DNA of 64,000 bases from JARFVT01 sp036677425 (lineage in GTDB: Bacteria > Pseudomonadota > Alphaproteobacteria > UBA8366 > Aestuariispiraceae). The position numbers and the translations under genes were made by a program. Location of the stretch: positions 1,674,001 through 1,738,000 of the forward strand of contig JARFVT010000013.1 of assembly GCA_036677425.1 (NCBI GenBank), in the 5' to 3' direction. Positions 39,901 through 50,618 of this stretch are shown in pieces. The notes under the pieces were generated by a model, which did no database searches, had not been told where the DNA came from, and worked only from the letters and a program-made list of their open reading frames with translations. Each line of letters starts with the position of its first letter. Position 1 is the first letter of the stretch.

Positions 39901-39933
39901 TAGATATCCCAATATTAACTATCGAGATATCTA
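39901..39933 (-). terminator. Possible terminator hairpin downstream of rplQ
   Basis: TAGATATC (39901-39908) pairs with GATATCTA (39926-39933), an 8-bp stem with a 17-base loop, and on the minus strand it is followed by ATTTTGCG. The stem is A/T-rich and the loop long, so this is only a candidate for the end of the ribosomal transcript. The 39791-39987 interval holds no gene that I can see. Confidence 0.3.
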
Positions 39934-39987
39934 TATGGCAAATTTAATAATTTAAACTAAGTATAAGACAATTATTAGCTTAAAAGG

Positions 39988-40404
39988 CTATTTATCATCG
40001 CTTTCAATTTCTTCGATAACGCCTGAATCAAGGCCTTTTGCAGCTTCATCGCGTTCAACCAATTCGATAATTGCCATTGGTGCAGAATCACCATAACGAT
40101 AACCAGCTCTTAAAACGCGGCTATAACCACCGGGACGTTCTTTATAACGTTCTGCTAAAACACTAAATAATTTTTTAACCATTACATCATCGCGCAATCT
40201 GGAAAATGCTTGTCTGCGACGGTGTAAACCGCCTTTTTTAGCAAGTGTGATTAATTTATCGACCACTGGCTTTAATTCTTTGGCTTTTGGCAATGTTGTT
40301 TTAATTTGCTCATGCTTGATTAAAGCATTAGCCATATTAACAAATAAAGCTTTACGATGTGAAGCTGTGCGATTTAACTTACGACGTTTCATTCCATGAC
40401 GCAT
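39988..40404 (-). CDS. rplQ: 50S ribosomal protein L17
   Basis: Large-subunit protein of 138 residues. The core [25 protein letters not shown] matches bacterial L17, with [21 protein letters not shown] and [26 protein letters not shown] short acidic tail ([15 protein letters not shown]) extends the C-terminus, as in several alphaproteobacteria. It is the last gene of the ribosomal cluster, 96 bp after rpoA. Confidence 0.97.
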   Translation of the reverse strand: MRHGMKRRKLNRTASHRKALFVNMANALIKHEQIKTTLPKAKELKPVVDKLITLAKKGGLHRRRQAFSRLRDDVMVKKLFSVLAERYKERPGGYSRVLRAGYRYGDSAPMAIIELVERDEAAKGLDSGVIEEIESDDK

Positions 40405-40500
40405 TTTCTTATCTCCTAATGTTTTAATTAACTCTTTTCTCGCCGGTCGCTCAAGGCTACAGCCGACGATGGATCAAAGTATTATTAATGAATATTTTAT

Positions 40501-41535
40501 TTAAAAAGGTTCTTCAAGGCGTTTTGCCAAATCTTCAATATTTTCTGGCGGCCAATCAGGAATATCCATTCCCAATGCCAAGCCCATTTGACCAAGGACC
40601 TCTTTGATTTCATTCAAAGATTTACGACCAAAATTAGGTGTCCGCAACATTTCAGATTCTGACTTTTGAACAAGATCGCCAATATAAACGATATTATCAT
40701 TCTTCAAACAATTGGCTGAACGAACAGAAAGTTCCAACTCGTCTACTTTACGCAGAAGATTTTTGTTAAATGGTAATTCTGCAGGTTTATCATCGGCAAT
40801 ATCAACTTCTGGTTCATCAAAATTGATGAATATTTGCAATTGATCTTGCATAACTCTCGCTGCCAATGCAATCGCATCTTCAGGTGTGATCGAACCGTTA
40901 GTTTCCAATGTCAATGATAATTTATCATAATCGGTTACTTGACCAACCCGTGTATTTTCAACTTTATATGAAACTTTACGAACTGGGCTGAAAACAGAAT
41001 CGACAGGAATCAAACCAATAGGCGCATCATCAGGGCGGTTTTGCGCCGCAGAGACATAACCCTTACCATTTTCAACATTAAATTCGATATTAAGCTTTGC
41101 GCCTTTATCCAAGGTGCAAAGAACTAAGTCACCATTCATAACTTCTACATCATGACCAGTTTCAATCATGCTTGCCGTTACTTCACAAGGTCCCACCGCT
41201 GATAAGCGAATGCGCCTTGATCCTTCACCATAAAGGCTAAGTGCCAATGCCTTCACATTAAGAACAATATCCGTAACATCTTCACGTACACCAGGAATTG
41301 TTGAAAATTCATGCAACACGCCATCGATTTGAATAGATGTAACCGCTGCGCCTTGTAATGAAGAAAGCAATATACGCCGCAGTGCATTGCCAAGCGTCAA
41401 GCCAAAACCACGTTCTAATGGATCAGCAACAACACTGGCTGAATAGCTATCATGTTGAGAAGATACAACATTTAATTTGCTTGGTTTGATTAATGCCTGC
41501 CAATTTTTTTGAACAGTTGCCGTGGATTCAGTCAT
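40501..41535 (-). CDS. rpoA: RNA polymerase alpha subunit
   Basis: Scaffold subunit of 344 residues. The N-terminal assembly domain includes [23 protein letters not shown] and, later, [13 protein letters not shown]. The C-terminal domain (about 258-335) includes [15 protein letters not shown] and [17 protein letters not shown], which contact UP elements and activators. It lies between rpsK and rplQ as usual. Intact. Confidence 0.98.
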   Translation of the reverse strand: MTESTATVQKNWQALIKPSKLNVVSSQHDSYSASVVADPLERGFGLTLGNALRRILLSSLQGAAVTSIQIDGVLHEFSTIPGVREDVTDIVLNVKALALSLYGEGSRRIRLSAVGPCEVTASMIETGHDVEVMNGDLVLCTLDKGAKLNIEFNVENGKGYVSAAQNRPDDAPIGLIPVDSVFSPVRKVSYKVENTRVGQVTDYDKLSLTLETNGSITPEDAIALAARVMQDQLQIFINFDEPEVDIADDKPAELPFNKNLLRKVDELELSVRSANCLKNDNIVYIGDLVQKSESEMLRTPNFGRKSLNEIKEVLGQMGLALGMDIPDWPPENIEDLAKRLEEPF

Positions 41536-41634
41536 TTAATCTGTTATCCCTTTAGTTATAACAATTAATTAAAAGTCGTCATGAAAATAATCAACCTATA
41601 TATATATTTAAAATATATAGGTTAAATAATTTCA

Positions 41635-42021
41635 TTAAACACGACGGCGTTTAGGCGGACGACAACCATTATGCGGAATTGGTGTTACATCGCGAATAGC
41701 CGTTATTTGGAAACCAAGCGATTGCAATGCACGCAATGCCGACTCACGTCCAGAACCAGGGCCCTTAACACAAACATCCAATGTTTTAACGCCGTGATCT
41801 TGGGCTTTTTTGCCCGCATCTTCTGCAGCCATTTGTGCAGCATATGGTGTCGATTTACGACTACCCTTAAAACCTTGCATACCCGCAGATGACCAAGCAA
41901 TAGTATTGCCCTGAACATCACTGATAGTGATCATTGTGTTGTTAAATGTGGAATTCACATGGGCTATGCCGGATGTGATATTCTTACGCTCGCGACGCTT
42001 ACGTACAGGTGCTTTAGCCAT
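41635..42021 (-). CDS. rpsK: 30S ribosomal protein S11
   Basis: Small-subunit platform protein of 128 residues. It reads [20 protein letters not shown] at about 14-33, [19 protein letters not shown] and the conserved [21 protein letters not shown]-terminus. It is 15 bp after rpsM and 99 bp before rpoA. No unusual features. Confidence 0.98.
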   Translation of the reverse strand: MAKAPVRKRRERKNITSGIAHVNSTFNNTMITISDVQGNTIAWSSAGMQGFKGSRKSTPYAAQMAAEDAGKKAQDHGVKTLDVCVKGPGSGRESALRALQSLGFQITAIRDVTPIPHNGCRPPKRRRV

Positions 42022-42036
42022 AATCTTAGCCCTATC

Positions 42037-42405
42037 TTATTTTTTCTTGCCAGCAATAGCTTTTGCAGGCCCTTTGCGCGTACGCGCGTTTGTACTGGTA
42101 CGTTGCCCACGAACAGGCAAGCCCTTACGATGACGTAATCCTTTATAACAACCTAAATCCATAAGGCGTTTAATATTCATTGCAACTTCGCGGCGTAAAT
42201 CACCTTCAACATGGCAATCTGCGTCAATAGTTTCACGAATACGGATAACTTCATCATCTGAAAGTTCATTAACCCGAATATGCGATTCAATGTTACATTT
42301 TTTACAAATATTAGCCGATATTTTACTACCAATGCCATGAATATATGTTAAAGCAATTACAACCCTTTTATTGGTGGGGATGTTAACACCTGCGATGCGT
42401 GCCAC
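42037..42405 (-). CDS. rpsM: 30S ribosomal protein S13
   Basis: Small-subunit head protein of 122 residues starting [22 protein letters not shown]. It has [21 protein letters not shown] near the C-terminus, which contacts the P-site tRNA. It is the first gene of the rpsM-rpsK-rpoA-rplQ group. A 202-bp gap separates it from adk and contains a consensus promoter, so it probably begins its own transcript. No rpmJ lies before it. Confidence 0.98.
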   Translation of the reverse strand: MARIAGVNIPTNKRVVIALTYIHGIGSKISANICKKCNIESHIRVNELSDDEVIRIRETIDADCHVEGDLRREVAMNIKRLMDLGCYKGLRHRKGLPVRGQRTSTNARTRKGPAKAIAGKKK

Positions 42406-42535
42406 GTATCGTTTCCTTTACTAAAGTTAGCTACCACAATGGTTAAGCCAAGTTTACATTATAATTATGGGTTTTAACCACCGAAATCATTAATATTCAA
42501 ATATCAATGAAAACGTATCTATATCAAGCGCGCGA

Positions 42536-42563
42536 ATTATATAAATTAACCACCATATGTCAA
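42536..42563 (-). promoter_or_regulatory. Consensus sigma-70 promoter for rpsM-rpsK-rpoA-rplQ
   Basis: On the minus strand TTGACA (plus 42558-42563) and TATAAT (plus 42536-42541) are perfect consensus hexamers separated by 16 bp, about 130 bp upstream of the rpsM start. A GC-rich start region (CGCGCGCTTG) follows. This would give the alpha-operon genes transcription independent of the upstream S10-spc genes. Confidence 0.75.
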
Positions 42564-42607
42564 TCAATAATTAAATATTTCTGACTAAATTTAATTTGAT
42601 GGCTATT

Positions 42608-43252
42608 TTATGCTAATGCAGCTTTAATTTTAGCAGTAACATCATCTATCGATGCCATGCCATCGATAGTTTTTAGAATATTTTTTTCTCTATAATATGG
42701 TAATATTGGTGCAGTTTGCGCATGATATGATTTTAACCGTGATTTCACCGTTGCCGCATTATCATCGGCACGTCGTGTGAATTCACCACTGCCACATTTA
42801 TCACATATACCATCAATTTTCGGGCGCTGAAATTCATCATGATAACCCCTGCCACATTTTGCACAGGTATAACGACCAGTTATGCGCGCTGTTAGTGCAT
42901 CATCATCAACCTTCATTTCAACCACAGCATTTAGTTTCATATTTTTATCGACCAGCAATTTATCTAATGCAATTGCCTGCGCCGTTGTCCTAGGAAAACC
43001 ATCCAGAATAAAGCCTGATTTACAATCATCCATATCAATACGCTCAGAAATAATGTCAATCATTATATTGTCATCTACTAGGCCACCAGCATCCATTATT
43101 TCTTTTACAAGCTTGCCAATTTCACTACCTGCTGCAACGGCGCCACGTAACATATCACCTGTTGAAAGCTGTATTAAACCATGACTATCTTCTAATCTTT
43201 TTGCCTGTGTGCCTTTACCTGCACCTGGTGGTCCTAATAGAATTACATTCAT
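42608..43252 (-). CDS. adk: Adenylate kinase
   Basis: Interconverts ATP + AMP and 2 ADP. The 214-residue product has the P-loop LLGPPGAGKGTQAKRLE, the AMP-binding STGDMLRGAVAAGSE and GFILDGFPRTTAQA. Its long LID domain carries four cysteines (CAKCGRGYH and CDKCGSGEF), a zinc-binding type. Its start overlaps the secY stop by four bases (ATGA), the usual secY-adk pairing in this operon. Confidence 0.97.
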   Translation of the reverse strand: MNVILLGPPGAGKGTQAKRLEDSHGLIQLSTGDMLRGAVAAGSEIGKLVKEIMDAGGLVDDNIMIDIISERIDMDDCKSGFILDGFPRTTAQAIALDKLLVDKNMKLNAVVEMKVDDDALTARITGRYTCAKCGRGYHDEFQRPKIDGICDKCGSGEFTRRADDNAATVKSRLKSYHAQTAPILPYYREKNILKTIDGMASIDDVTAKIKAALA

Positions 43253-44598
43253 TTTTTACGTCGCCCTCTAAGTTTTGATTTTTTAATCAACCCCTCATAT
43301 TGATGTGCTAATAAATGGCTTTGTATCTGGCTTACCGTATCCATAGTAACAGTTACAACAATTAACAAACTAGTGCCGCCAAAATAAAATGGCACTGCGA
43401 AGTTAGATATTAATAATTCAGGTAGAATACAAACGATGGTTAAATATATTGCACCAACAACAGTAAGTCTAGTTAAGACATAATCAAGATATTTAGATGT
43501 ATTTTTACCAGGCCTTATACCAGGGACAAAACCGCCGTTTTTCTTTAGATTTTCAGCGGTGTCATCAGGGTTAAAGACGACAGCAGTATAGAAAAATGCA
43601 AAAAATACGATCATACCGATATAAAGAGCCAAGAATAAAGGCTGCCCGCGCCCTAAAAGCGATGACATAACCGTAATCCATTCAGGGCCATCACCGCCAC
43701 CAAAACCTGCTAATGTCAATGGCATCAGCAATATAGAACTAGCAAAAATTGGTGGAATAACACCCGCAGTATTTAATTTTAACGGTAAATGCGATGATTC
43801 GCCACCCGTCATTCTATTGCCTTGTTGGCGTTTTGGATATTGCACCAAGATACGACGTTGTGCGCGTTCAACAAAAACTATACCTGCAATAACTAAACAT
43901 GACATGATGATGATTGAAATTATAAGGCCAGTGCTCATTGCACCAGTGCGCCCAAGCTCTAACATTCCCGCTAATGCCGATGGAAGATTGGCAACAATAC
44001 CAGAAAAGATAATCAATGAAATACCATTACCGACGCCGCGTTGGGTTATTTGCTCGCCCAACCACATAAGGAAAACCGTACCGCCAACCAATGTAATAAC
44101 CGTTGTCGCACGGAAAAATAACCCCGGATCAATAACGGCACTAAGTCCGCCAGAACCATTCATGCCCTCAAGCCCAACAGATATGCCATAACCCTGCACT
44201 GCTGCTAAAACAACGGTTGCATATCTGGTATATTGATTAATTTTTTTACGCCCAGATTCGCCTTCTTTTTTCATTGCGGCAAATGATGGTGATATGGCGG
44301 TCATTAATTGCATTATAATTGATGCGGAAATATACGGCATGATATTCAAGGCAAAAATAGTCATCCGCCCAAGTGCACCACCAGAGAACATGTCAAACAT
44401 GCCCAATATGCCGCCTTGTTGTTGGGAGAAAATATCGCGCAAGATGACAGGGTCTATGCCTGGAAGCGGCAAATAAGTTCCTAAACGATAGACAATTAAT
44501 GCGCCAAGGGTAAACCAAAGGCGCGATTTAAGTTCTGATGCTTTTCCAAGTGATCCAAAATTAAAATTTGATGCAAGCTGCTCGGCTGACGATGCCAT
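43249..44598 (-). CDS. secY: Protein translocase subunit SecY
   Basis: Inner-membrane channel of the Sec translocon, 449 residues with about ten transmembrane helices. Landmarks are LGALIVYRLGTYLPLPGID at the N-terminus, GGALGRMTIFALNIMPYISASI (about 73-95, plug and helix 2), ALGWM-type helices, and the cytoplasmic loop with PKRQQGNRMTGGESSHLPLKLN. It lies 123 bp after rplO, a gap holding a hairpin, and overlaps adk by 4 bp. Confidence 0.97.
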   Translation of the reverse strand: MASSAEQLASNFNFGSLGKASELKSRLWFTLGALIVYRLGTYLPLPGIDPVILRDIFSQQQGGILGMFDMFSGGALGRMTIFALNIMPYISASIIMQLMTAISPSFAAMKKEGESGRKKINQYTRYATVVLAAVQGYGISVGLEGMNGSGGLSAVIDPGLFFRATTVITLVGGTVFLMWLGEQITQRGVGNGISLIIFSGIVANLPSALAGMLELGRTGAMSTGLIISIIIMSCLVIAGIVFVERAQRRILVQYPKRQQGNRMTGGESSHLPLKLNTAGVIPPIFASSILLMPLTLAGFGGGDGPEWITVMSSLLGRGQPLFLALYIGMIVFFAFFYTAVVFNPDDTAENLKKNGGFVPGIRPGKNTSKYLDYVLTRLTVVGAIYLTIVCILPELLISNFAVPFYFGGTSLLIVVTVTMDTVSQIQSHLLAHQYEGLIKKSKLRGRRKK

Positions 44599-44684
44599 TA
44601 ATCAATTCCCGTTAAAATCAAATGGAAATAAATTATATCCTTTTGATATAAAAATAATAAAAATATATAACATAAACTAAGAAA

Positions 44685-44709
44685 CGACCATGAATATTTA
44701 TCATGGTCG
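44685..44709 (-). terminator. Hairpin between rplO and secY
   Basis: CGACCATGA and TCATGGTCG form a perfect 9-bp stem around a 7-base loop, just downstream of the rplO stop on the minus strand. It is followed by TTTCTTAGTTTATG, not a continuous T run. It may be a partial terminator, a pause site or an RNA-stability element dividing ribosomal genes from secY-adk. Confidence 0.5.
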
Positions 44710-44721
44710 CCCCATATTAAT

Positions 44722-45252
44722 TTAGCTACGCGCAGCCCGCTTAGCAGCGGCTTCTTTGCGCCTTGCTGTACGTTTACCTTCTTTGCGTGGCTTAACTTCT
44801 GGTAATGTTACCGAACCACCAGCTTTTTCAACAGCGGCAATAGCGGTTTTAGAAGCACCAGCAATATTAAGGTCAATTTTTGAATTTAAATCACCTTTTG
44901 CTAATAATCTTACGCCATCGATAACCTTGCCTACAAGGCCAGCATCAGCCAATATTTTGGCATCAATTGGCTTTTTAATATCTAGTTTTTTATCATCGAT
45001 AGCTTTTTGAATGCGACCAAGATTTACAACTTCATATTGCTTAGCAAAAATATTATTAAAGCCACGTTTTGGTAAACGGCGATAAAGTGGCATTTGACCA
45101 CCCTCAAAACCTTTTATTGAAACGCCAGAACGAGATTTTTGCCCTTTAACACCGCGACCGCAGGTTTTACCCTTGCCAGAACCAATGCCACGACCAACGC
45201 GCATACGCGATGGGGTTGCACCAGGATTATCAGATAATTCATTAAGCTTCAT
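44722..45252 (-). CDS. rplO: 50S ribosomal protein L15
   Basis: Large-subunit protein of 176 residues. [20 protein letters not shown] and the glycine-rich [18 protein letters not shown] are the L15 N-terminal extension that threads the 23S core, followed by [21 protein letters not shown] basic, Ala/Arg-rich tail ends the protein, longer than in E. coli, as in many alphaproteobacteria. It is 38 bp after rpmD. Confidence 0.97.
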   Translation of the reverse strand: MKLNELSDNPGATPSRMRVGRGIGSGKGKTCGRGVKGQKSRSGVSIKGFEGGQMPLYRRLPKRGFNNIFAKQYEVVNLGRIQKAIDDKKLDIKKPIDAKILADAGLVGKVIDGVRLLAKGDLNSKIDLNIAGASKTAIAAVEKAGGSVTLPEVKPRKEGKRTARRKEAAAKRAARS

Positions 45253-45290
45253 AAGCCTTATCCTTAAAGATTATAGTTTGAAAAAAGCAA

Positions 45291-45476
45291 TTAGTCTTTT
45301 TCCACCCTAACCATATGTTGGACTTTATTAATCATGCCGCGAATTGAAGGTGTATCCTCCAATATACGCGTACGACCAATTTTATTTAAACCCAAGCCAA
45401 CCAAAGTTGCTCTTTGATCCTTGGTTCGACGAATTGGACTAGCCGTTTGTGTAACCTTTAGCGTTGTTTTAGCCAT
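45291..45476 (-). CDS. rpmD: 50S ribosomal protein L30
   Basis: Small large-subunit protein of 61 residues, starting at ATG 45476 ([20 protein letters not shown]). The longer open frame from 45530 lies inside rpsE and is not likely used. The body [20 protein letters not shown] is typical. Its start overlaps the rpsE stop by 8 bases (ATGGCTAA). Confidence 0.96.
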   Translation of the reverse strand: MAKTTLKVTQTASPIRRTKDQRATLVGLGLNKIGRTRILEDTPSIRGMINKVQHMVRVEKD

Positions 45477-46044
45477 TTGCCTGTTCCTTAACCGCTTCAC
45501 TGCCACCAATGCGACGACCAACAAGATCACTTACTTTTTTGCCACGACGACTTGCAACCATACGCGGTGATACACTTTTAGTTAAACCCTCAAAAGCAGC
45601 CCTAATCATATTATAAGGATTAGATGAACCAATGGATTTTGCCACAACATCTTTAACGCCGAGCGCTTCAAACACTGCACGGGTTGGACCACCAGCAATG
45701 ATACCAGTACCAGCAGGAGCAGCGCGCATAAAAACACGTCCCGCGCCAAATCGACCAGCAGTATCATGATGAAGCGTACGGCCTTCACGCAATGGTACGC
45801 GTACCATATTTTTGCGCGCAGCTTCTGTTGCTTTGCGAATGGCTTCTGGCACTTCGCGTGCCTTACCTTTACCAAAGCCAACACGACCACGACCATCACC
45901 AACAATAACCAAGGCGGCAAAGCCGAAACGACGACCACCTTTAACTACTTTTGCAACACGATTGATTGCAACAAGCTTTTCAACTAATTCTGATTCTTCA
46001 CGGTTATTACCGCCGCGATCATCTCTCTTAGCTCCACGTGCCAT
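45469..46044 (-). CDS. rpsE: 30S ribosomal protein S5
   Basis: Decoding-site protein of 191 residues. After a charged N-terminal extension ([17 protein letters not shown]) it has [40 protein letters not shown] and [19 protein letters not shown]. The GGRRF loop is the region where spectinomycin-resistance changes occur elsewhere, and it is unremarkable here. It overlaps rpmD by 8 bp. Confidence 0.98.
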   Translation of the reverse strand: MARGAKRDDRGGNNREESELVEKLVAINRVAKVVKGGRRFGFAALVIVGDGRGRVGFGKGKAREVPEAIRKATEAARKNMVRVPLREGRTLHHDTAGRFGAGRVFMRAAPAGTGIIAGGPTRAVFEALGVKDVVAKSIGSSNPYNMIRAAFEGLTKSVSPRMVASRRGKKVSDLVGRRIGGSEAVKEQANG

Positions 46045-46059
46045 TTTTCTGACCCCTAC

Positions 46060-46422
46060 TTAAAAATCTAGTCCGGCGGCGCGGGCTGCATCGCCCAACG
46101 CTTTCACCCGACCATGATATTTGTAACCACCACGGTCAAAAATAACAGTTTTAACCCCAGCGCTCTTTGCGCGTTTGGCAATGGTTTCACCAATGATTGC
46201 GGCGGCTTCTTTATTACCACCAGTCTTAAATTTTGCCTGCAAATCTTTTTCCAAACTTGATGCTGATGCAAGGGTTCTACCTGCATTATCATCAATCAAT
46301 TGAACATAAATTTGGCATGCCGAACGGTAAACTGAAAGGCGAGGCTTGCCATTAGCGGCTTTTTTAATTTGATAACGGGCGCGTTTAGCGCGGCGATCAA
46401 ATAATTCTTTTGACGTTAACAT
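46060..46422 (-). CDS. rplR: 50S ribosomal protein L18
   Basis: 5S rRNA-binding protein of 120 residues. It has [44 protein letters not shown] and the ending [22 protein letters not shown], all standard. It is 12 bp after rplF and 15 bp before rpsE. Confidence 0.98.
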   Translation of the reverse strand: MLTSKELFDRRAKRARYQIKKAANGKPRLSVYRSACQIYVQLIDDNAGRTLASASSLEKDLQAKFKTGGNKEAAAIIGETIAKRAKSAGVKTVIFDRGGYKYHGRVKALGDAARAAGLDF

Positions 46423-46434
46423 TTAATCAAACCC

Positions 46435-46977
46435 CTATTTCTTCTTGCCTTCTTTACGCAGAATTGTTTCTTCTGCATATTTAACACCTTTGCCTTTATA
46501 AGGCTCTGGCGGACGAAAAGCGCGAATTTCACTGGCCATTTGACCAACACGTTGTTTTGAAAGACCACTGATTACAATAACTGTTGAATTACGATCACCC
46601 TCAATCACAACCTTTAAATCAGCAGGGATAGGATAATCGATATCATGTGAAAATCCTAAGGCTAATTTTAAAATTTTGCCTTGAACTTGCGCCCGATAAC
46701 CGACACCTTTTACTTCAAGACGGCGACTAAAGCCATCGGTAACACCAATGACAAGATTATTAATCAATGCCCTTGTTGTTCCCCAAGCCTGACGATGGCG
46801 TTTTGTTTTACCCTTCGGCGTAACAGTAACCATATTATCATTCATGACCACATCAACAAATTCCATTATTGGCATTTCTAATTCGCCATTTTTACTTTTG
46901 GCTTTAAATATTCCATCAATGATTGATATTTCAACATCTTTTGGAATTTCGACTGGATATTTTCCTACACGTGACAT
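46435..46977 (-). CDS. rplF: 50S ribosomal protein L6
   Basis: Large-subunit protein of 180 residues near the factor-binding site. It begins MSRVGKYPVEIPKDVEISII. It contains RRLEVKGVGYRAQVQGKILK and ends with AFRPPEPYKGKGVKYAEE, the C-terminal signature. It lies 10 bp after rpsH and is intact. Confidence 0.98.
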   Translation of the reverse strand: MSRVGKYPVEIPKDVEISIIDGIFKAKSKNGELEMPIMEFVDVVMNDNMVTVTPKGKTKRHRQAWGTTRALINNLVIGVTDGFSRRLEVKGVGYRAQVQGKILKLALGFSHDIDYPIPADLKVVIEGDRNSTVIVISGLSKQRVGQMASEIRAFRPPEPYKGKGVKYAEETILRKEGKKK

Positions 46978-46987
46978 TTAGACCTCC

Positions 46988-47386
46988 TTAGAATACACGG
47001 CAAAGCACTTCGCCACCAACATTATGTTCGCGTGCTTCTTGGTCAGACATAACCCCACGCGGAGTAGACAAGATGGAAATACCTAAACCGTTATAAATAC
47101 GGCCAAGATCTTTAATCTTCGAATAAACGCGACGACCAGGCTTTGAAACCCGTGCGATTTCACGAATAACAGGTTCACCTTCATGGTATTTTAATTCCAC
47201 AGAAATTTCTTGAATGCCTGTCTTTATTTGACTTACGCTAAAACCACGAATATACCCTTCGCGTTTAAGCACATCTAGAACATTTGTCCGCAATTTACTT
47301 GCAGGAACAGGAACAGAAGTCTTATTTGCACGCTGTCCGTTACGAATGCGTGTTAACATATCACCTAATGGATCACTCATAGACAT
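46988..47386 (-). CDS. rpsH: 30S ribosomal protein S8
   Basis: 16S-binding protein of 132 residues. It has [20 protein letters not shown] near the start, [21 protein letters not shown] and the ending [19 protein letters not shown], as in all bacterial S8. An alternative start two codons in (47380) is possible. S8 is the usual translational regulator of the spc operon, acting at rplE mRNA in E. coli; no such site was identified here. Confidence 0.98.
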   Translation of the reverse strand: MSMSDPLGDMLTRIRNGQRANKTSVPVPASKLRTNVLDVLKREGYIRGFSVSQIKTGIQEISVELKYHEGEPVIREIARVSKPGRRVYSKIKDLGRIYNGLGISILSTPRGVMSDQEAREHNVGGEVLCRVF

Positions 47387-47400
47387 GATTACGCCCTCCC

Positions 47401-47706
47401 TTACCAGCTAGACTTGGACAGGCCTGGGATCAGGCCATAGTTACCAAGCTCGCGCAATGCGATACGTGAAATTTTGAATTTGCGATAAAAACCTTTTGGA
47501 CGGCCCGTTAACTCACAACGGTTATGAATGCGTACAGGGCAAGCATTCTTGGGAATTTTATCCAATTTCATTTGCGCAACAAAGCGATCTTCTAATGAAA
47601 TGTTTTTATCATGAATAATGGCTTTCAGTTTTGCCCGTTTTGATGCGAATTTTGCTGAAAGTTTTATACGCTTATCATTGCGTGCGATTGCACTTTTCTT
47701 AGCCAT
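47401..47706 (-). CDS. rpsN: 30S ribosomal protein S14
   Basis: Small-subunit head protein of 101 residues, the long zinc-free type. It has [40 protein letters not shown] and [20 protein letters not shown]. It is 2 bp after rplE. Confidence 0.98.
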   Translation of the reverse strand: MAKKSAIARNDKRIKLSAKFASKRAKLKAIIHDKNISLEDRFVAQMKLDKIPKNACPVRIHNRCELTGRPKGFYRKFKISRIALRELGNYGLIPGLSKSSW

Positions 47707-47708
47707 GA

Positions 47709-48275
47709 TTAATCATCCTTCTTTGAAAAGGGCATATTAAATCCAGCGAGAAGCTCTTTTGCTTCATCATTGCTATTTGCTGTAGTGCAAATAACAATAT
47801 CCATGCCATGAATATCTTTTATTTTATCGTAATCTATTTCAGGAAAAACGATTTGTTCTTTAAGGCCCATGGCATAATTACCACGACCATCAAAGCTTTT
47901 ATCATTTAATCCACGAAAATCACGAACACGAGGCAAAGCAATATTTACCAAACGGTCAAGAAAGTCATACATGCGATTTTTACGTAAAGTAACCTTGCAA
48001 CCAATTGCCATGCCATCACGCAATTTGAATGTGGCAATAGATTTTTTTGCAATAGTTGAAACAGGTTTTTGGCCCGCAATCAATGTCATTTCTTCGACAG
48101 CATTAGTAAGACGCTTACGATCAGAGACCGCACCGCCGACACCCATATTTATTACAATTTTTTCGAGCCGCGGAACCTGCATTGGGTTTTTATACCCAAA
48201 TTTTTCGGTCATGCTTTGACGTAGCTTTTCGCTATATAACGTCTTCAGCCGCGGGACGTACTGTTGTTTAGCCAT
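47709..48275 (-). CDS. rplE: 50S ribosomal protein L5
   Basis: 5S rRNA-binding protein of 188 residues. Landmarks are [59 protein letters not shown] and the final [20 protein letters not shown]. It lies 32 bp after rplX. Intact. Confidence 0.98.
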   Translation of the reverse strand: MAKQQYVPRLKTLYSEKLRQSMTEKFGYKNPMQVPRLEKIVINMGVGGAVSDRKRLTNAVEEMTLIAGQKPVSTIAKKSIATFKLRDGMAIGCKVTLRKNRMYDFLDRLVNIALPRVRDFRGLNDKSFDGRGNYAMGLKEQIVFPEIDYDKIKDIHGMDIVICTTANSNDEAKELLAGFNMPFSKKDD

Positions 48276-48307
48276 TTCAGCCGTATCCCTTGGTTAATTG
48301 TTTAATA

Positions 48308-48625
48308 TTAATTATCGATAACTTCGCCAGAACGTTTGGAAAAACGAACTTTCTTACCATCATCCAAAGTTTTAAAGCCAACACGTGTCGCCTTACCATC
48401 TTTGGGATCTACATGTGCCACATTGGAAATATCCATTGAGGCTTCTTTTTCAATAATTCCACCCGGACTTGATTGACTGGCCTTTGTATGGCGCTTAACC
48501 ATATTTGCGCCTTGAACAATAACCCTGCCCGTATCGGTAAGAATGCTAGTAACTTCGCCCTCTTTACCCTTATCACGCCCAGATAAAATGACGACTTTAT
48601 CGCCTTTTTTAATTTTCGCAGCCAT
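48308..48625 (-). CDS. rplX: 50S ribosomal protein L24
   Basis: Assembly-initiating protein of 105 residues with the KOW motif [22 protein letters not shown] at the N-terminus, then [20 protein letters not shown] and [20 protein letters not shown]. Its start codon shares one base with the rplN stop (TAATG), pointing to coupled translation. Confidence 0.98.
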   Translation of the reverse strand: MAAKIKKGDKVVILSGRDKGKEGEVTSILTDTGRVIVQGANMVKRHTKASQSSPGGIIEKEASMDISNVAHVDPKDGKATRVGFKTLDDGKKVRFSKRSGEVIDN

Positions 48626-48993
48626 TATATGACCTCCGGTGCAAGAGAAATAATTTTCATGAAACGCTTGGCGCGTAATTCACGAACAACCGGGCCAAAA
48701 ATACGTGTACCAATTGGCTCGCCATTTTTATTAATAAGCACAGCAGCATTACCATCAAATTTAATAGTCGAACCATCTGGACGACTAATTTCTTTGGCTG
48801 TGCGAACGATAACGGCACGATGTACGTCACCTTTTTTCACACGACCACGTGGAATTGCTTCTTTAACTGAAACCACAATGATATCGCCAACACTGGCAGT
48901 ACGACGTTTTGACCCGCCTAATACTTTAATACATTGTATACGACGCGCACCAGAGTTATCAGCAACGTCGAGATTTGATTGCATTTGAATCAT
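48625..48993 (-). CDS. rplN: 50S ribosomal protein L14
   Basis: Large-subunit protein of 122 residues at the subunit interface. [56 protein letters not shown] and the ending [20 protein letters not shown] are all conserved. It lies 30 bp after rpsQ and shares a base with rplX. Confidence 0.98.
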   Translation of the reverse strand: MIQMQSNLDVADNSGARRIQCIKVLGGSKRRTASVGDIIVVSVKEAIPRGRVKKGDVHRAVIVRTAKEISRPDGSTIKFDGNAAVLINKNGEPIGTRIFGPVVRELRAKRFMKIISLAPEVI

Positions 48994-49023
48994 AATTTAA
49001 TCCCTCTCTATAATCTACTGAAA

Positions 49024-49266
49024 CTACGCTTCAGCAGCATCAACTAAAATTTCCCACGTTTTACGCTTGGAAATCGGTCGACACTCTTGAATACGTACGC
49101 TATCGCCTTTTTTACAGGCATTTAATTCATCATGGGCCATAAATTTTTTCGATTTACGAACAATTTTATGGAAAACAGGATGTTTCACACGACGCTCAAC
49201 AAGAATAGTAACAGTCTTGTCACAGGCATCAGAAACGACAACTCCCTGTAATATACGTTTGGGCAT
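49024..49266 (-). CDS. rpsQ: 30S ribosomal protein S17
   Basis: OB-fold 16S-binding protein of 80 residues. It has [39 protein letters not shown] and [15 protein letters not shown]. It is 25 bp after rpmC. Confidence 0.97.
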   Translation of the reverse strand: MPKRILQGVVVSDACDKTVTILVERRVKHPVFHKIVRKSKKFMAHDELNACKKGDSVRIQECRPISKRKTWEILVDAAEA

Positions 49267-49291
49267 TTTATATCTCTCCCGTCAAGCTAAT

Positions 49292-49486
49292 TCAAGCCGC
49301 AGCTTTACGTTCGCTAAGTAATGTTTTAATTCGTGCAATATTACGGCGTATCACGCGCATTTGAGCAGTATTATCTAACTGTCCACTTGCTGCTTGAAAA
49401 CGCAGATTAAATTGCTCCTTACGAAGATCCAAAATTTGTTTCTTCAACTCATCATCAGATTTCTGACGTAGATCGGCAATAGTCAT
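49292..49486 (-). CDS. rpmC: 50S ribosomal protein L29
   Basis: Exit-tunnel protein of 64 residues, a two-helix hairpin. I start it at ATG 49486 ([19 protein letters not shown]). An open extension to 49504 would overlap rplP and has no family support. [20 protein letters not shown] and [15 protein letters not shown] are typical. It lies 4 bp after the rplP stop. Confidence 0.96.
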   Translation of the reverse strand: MTIADLRQKSDDELKKQILDLRKEQFNLRFQAASGQLDNTAQMRVIRRNIARIKTLLSERKAAA

Positions 49487-49490
49487 TTTA

Positions 49491-49907
49491 TTATACCTCT
49501 CCAATACGGCTTACAACCTTGCATTTAATCGGCATTTTTGCCGCTGCAAGTTCGAATGCCTCACGGGCTATAACCCCATCGACACCGTCCATTTCAAACA
49601 TGATACGACCAGGCTTTACACGCGCTGCCCAATATTCGGTTGAACCCTTACCTTTACCCATACGTACTTCAGCTGGCTTTGCTGAAACTGGTACATCTGG
49701 GAAAATTCGAATCCAAACTTTACCTTGGCGTTTAATATGACGAGTAAGCGCACGACGCGCTGCCTCTATCTGGCGTGCTGTTATCCGACCAGGCTCTAAG
49801 GCTTTAAGGCCATAACCACCGAAATTTAATTCCGTACCACCTTTCGCATTGCCGTGAATACGGCCTTTATGCGCCTTGCGGAATTTTGTACGTTTAGGGC
49901 TAAGCAT
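49491..49907 (-). CDS. rplP: 50S ribosomal protein L16
   Basis: Large-subunit protein of 138 residues near the A-site tRNA. It has [77 protein letters not shown] and [11 protein letters not shown]. It is 33 bp after rpsC. Confidence 0.98.
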   Translation of the reverse strand: MLSPKRTKFRKAHKGRIHGNAKGGTELNFGGYGLKALEPGRITARQIEAARRALTRHIKRQGKVWIRIFPDVPVSAKPAEVRMGKGKGSTEYWAARVKPGRIMFEMDGVDGVIAREAFELAAAKMPIKCKVVSRIGEV

Positions 49908-49940
49908 AGCTATTTTCTTTCTTTAACTTAAAGCTTCGAC

Positions 49941-50618
49941 TTAACGACCAGCTGGTTTAGTGTCTTGACGCTTATCATGCGCCATCGGGTCATGTTCCAT
50001 AACCTCGCCTTTGAATATCCATACTTTTATACCGCAAACGCCGTATGTAGTATAGCCTTTAGCAACACCATAATCAATATCAGCGCGCAAAGTGTGAAGC
50101 GGCACGCGGCCTTCACGATACCATTCAGTTCTGGCGATTTCTGCACCGCCAAGCCTGCCAGCACAGTTAATACGAATACCGCCAGCACCCATACGCATAG
50201 CCGATTGCACGGCACGCTTCATGGCGCGACGAAAAGCAACACGACGCTCTAATTGTTGGGCAATATTTTCCGCAACTAATTTTGCATCAAGCTCAGGCTT
50301 TCTAATTTCGACAATATTTAACGCAACATCACCACCAGTGCGTTTTTGCAAATCAAGACGCAATTTTTCAATATCTGCACCTCTTTTACCAATAACAACA
50401 CCCGGTCTTGCCGTATGAATAGTTACGCGCGCTTTACCAGCGGGGCGTTCAATAATAATTTTTGAAACACCAGCTTGTTTTAAACGCTCTTCTAAATATG
50501 AACGTAATTTAAAATCATTATGCAATAATGCTGCATAATTTTTATCAGCATACCATCTGGAATACCATGTACGGTTAATTCCAAGGCGGAGGCCAATAGG
50601 ATTTACTTTTTGACCCAT
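49941..50618 (-). CDS. rpsC: 30S ribosomal protein S3
   Basis: mRNA-entry protein of 225 residues with an N-terminal KH domain ([20 protein letters not shown], about 75-95). [20 protein letters not shown] stands at the start and the C-terminal domain holds [20 protein letters not shown]. It overlaps the rplV stop by one base. Confidence 0.98.
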   Translation of the reverse strand: MGQKVNPIGLRLGINRTWYSRWYADKNYAALLHNDFKLRSYLEERLKQAGVSKIIIERPAGKARVTIHTARPGVVIGKRGADIEKLRLDLQKRTGGDVALNIVEIRKPELDAKLVAENIAQQLERRVAFRRAMKRAVQSAMRMGAGGIRINCAGRLGGAEIARTEWYREGRVPLHTLRADIDYGVAKGYTTYGVCGIKVWIFKGEVMEHDPMAHDKRQDTKPAGR

